Assembly (NCBI RefSeq): GCF_026072635.1
Contig: NZ_AP023081.1
Coordinates: 5,824,501-5,888,500, forward strand
Length of the DNA: 64,000 bases
DNA from: Pseudomonas solani
Lineage (GTDB): Bacteria > Pseudomonadota > Gammaproteobacteria > Pseudomonadales > Pseudomonadaceae
Direction of reading: 5' to 3'
The notes under the pieces: generated by a model
Databases searched by the model: none
Seen by the model: the letters and a program-made list of their open reading frames with translations, nothing else
Told to the model about the DNA's origin: nothing
Part shown: positions 63,342 to 64,000 of the stretch, in pieces
How positions within the stretch are numbered: the first letter of the stretch is position 1
Layout of the letters: the number at the start of each line of letters is the position of its first letter
Position numbers and translations under genes: made by a program

Positions 63342-64000
63342 TTATTTCGCGGCCATGCGCAGCGCGCCATCCAGGCGGATGACCTCGCCGTTGAGCATGG
63401 GGTTGCCGATGATGTGAGCGGCCAGGGCGGCGTACTCGTCCGGGCGCCCCAGGCGCGGCGGGAAGGGCACGTCGGCGGCCAGGGAATCGCGCACCTCCTG
63501 GGCATGCCGGCCATCATCGGCGTCTCGAAGATGCCGGGGGCGATGCACATCACGCGGATGCCGGAGCGCGCCAGGTCCCGCGCCAGCGGCAGGGTCATGG
63601 CGGCGACGCCGCCCTTGGAGGCGGAATAGGCGGCCTGGCCCATCTGCCCGTCGAAGGCGGCCACCGAGGCGGTGTTGATCGCCACCCCACGCTCGCCCTC
63701 CTCGTTCGGCTCGTTGCCGGCCATGGCTTCGGCGGCCAGGCGCAGCATGTTGAAGCTGCCGATCAGGTTGACCTCCACCACCCGGCGGAAGCTCTCCAGC
63801 CCGTGCACGCCCTTGCGCCCCAGCACCTTCTCGGCGGGGGCGATGCCGGCGCAGTTGACCAGGCCGTGCAGCGCGCCGAAGGCTTCGATTGCGGCGGCAA
63901 CGGCCGCCTGGGCTTCGTCTTCACGGGTGATGTCGGCGCGCTGGAAGCGTGCGTTGTCGCCCAGTTCGGCGGCGCGGGCGGCACCGGCTTCGGCGTTGAT
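63342..64000 (-). pseudogene. SDR-family 3-hydroxyacyl-CoA dehydrogenase gene, frameshifted and cut by the window edge
   Basis: From the right edge one frame reads GALHGLVNCAGIAPAEKVLG, NLIGSFNMLRL, INTASVAAFDGQMGQ and YSASKGGVAAMTL (SDR catalytic Ser and YxxxK) up to ETPMMAGMP. The natural continuation QEVRDSLAADVPFPPRLG… to the stop at 63342 is one base out of phase. One more C in the run at 63500-63502 (GGG on the plus strand) would restore it. The family matches type II 3-hydroxyacyl-CoA dehydrogenases. The start lies outside the window. It may be a real lesion or a sequencing error. Confidence 0.75.

Overview
The window is GC-rich, densely coding DNA from a Pseudomonas-like gammaproteobacterium. 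Supporting signs are the pca/ben/qui gene content, an OprD-family porin, a Pseudomonas-type SoxR box, a DUF2388 protein and many Pseudomonas-style intergenic REP repeats. The species cannot be fixed from the sequence. Gene order partly resembles what I recall of the P. aeruginosa PA0226-PA0246 region.

Region 1 (1-7.3 kb): the 3' part of a TIGR02270-type gene, then the quinate/shikimate module. A quiC1-tetR operon (3-dehydroshikimate to protocatechuate) diverges from a metabolite:H+ symporter and an OprD porin. Region 2 (8.1-28.5 kb): an aromatic-acid supercluster almost entirely on the minus strand. In transcription order it is pcaQ, pcaHG, zapE, pcaR, pcaK, benR, benABCD, benK, benE, pcaIJF, pcaBDC. 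It encodes the whole protocatechuate branch of the beta-ketoadipate pathway and benzoate-to-catechol conversion. cat genes, pobA and pcaT are not in the window.

The control sites can be read directly. Five loci (quiC/MFS, pcaI, benR, pcaK, pcaR) carry twin 15-bp PcaR-type repeats, always 19 bp apart. benA has two XylS/BenR half-sites 21 bp apart, and pcaH has a PcaQ-type box. A 22-bp site, matching at 20 of 22 bases, is shared by the quiC/MFS promoter and a distant aroQ-aroE operon at 46.8-48.1 kb. The AroE there has quinate/shikimate-dehydrogenase features, so both loci look like one quinate catabolic regulon.

Region 3 (28.7-41.6 kb): an aldehyde dehydrogenase/cytochrome c pair; a frameshifted LTA-synthase-like gene; a methyltransferase/EptA pair; a sigma/FecR/TonB-receptor iron signalling set; and an IS481-family element with a 5-bp target duplication. 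Region 4 (41.7-54.2 kb): mixed accessory genes, including a lipoate-ligase-like protein, an HPP-CBS membrane protein, an orphan pilin, soxR with its box, aroQE, an ECF42-type operon, and repeat-rich DNA with a MITE-like element also found at 20.6 kb.

Region 5 (54.6-60.1 kb): a compact stressosome-like operon. It comprises RsbR, RsbS, RsbT, an HATPase-PP2C fusion and two unusual histidine kinases with receiver domains. No sigma factor lies alongside. Region 6 (61-64 kb): an acyl-CoA dehydrogenase, a thiolase and a frameshifted SDR that leaves the window. Two clear one-base frameshifts, both in G/C runs, may be real or may be sequence errors.
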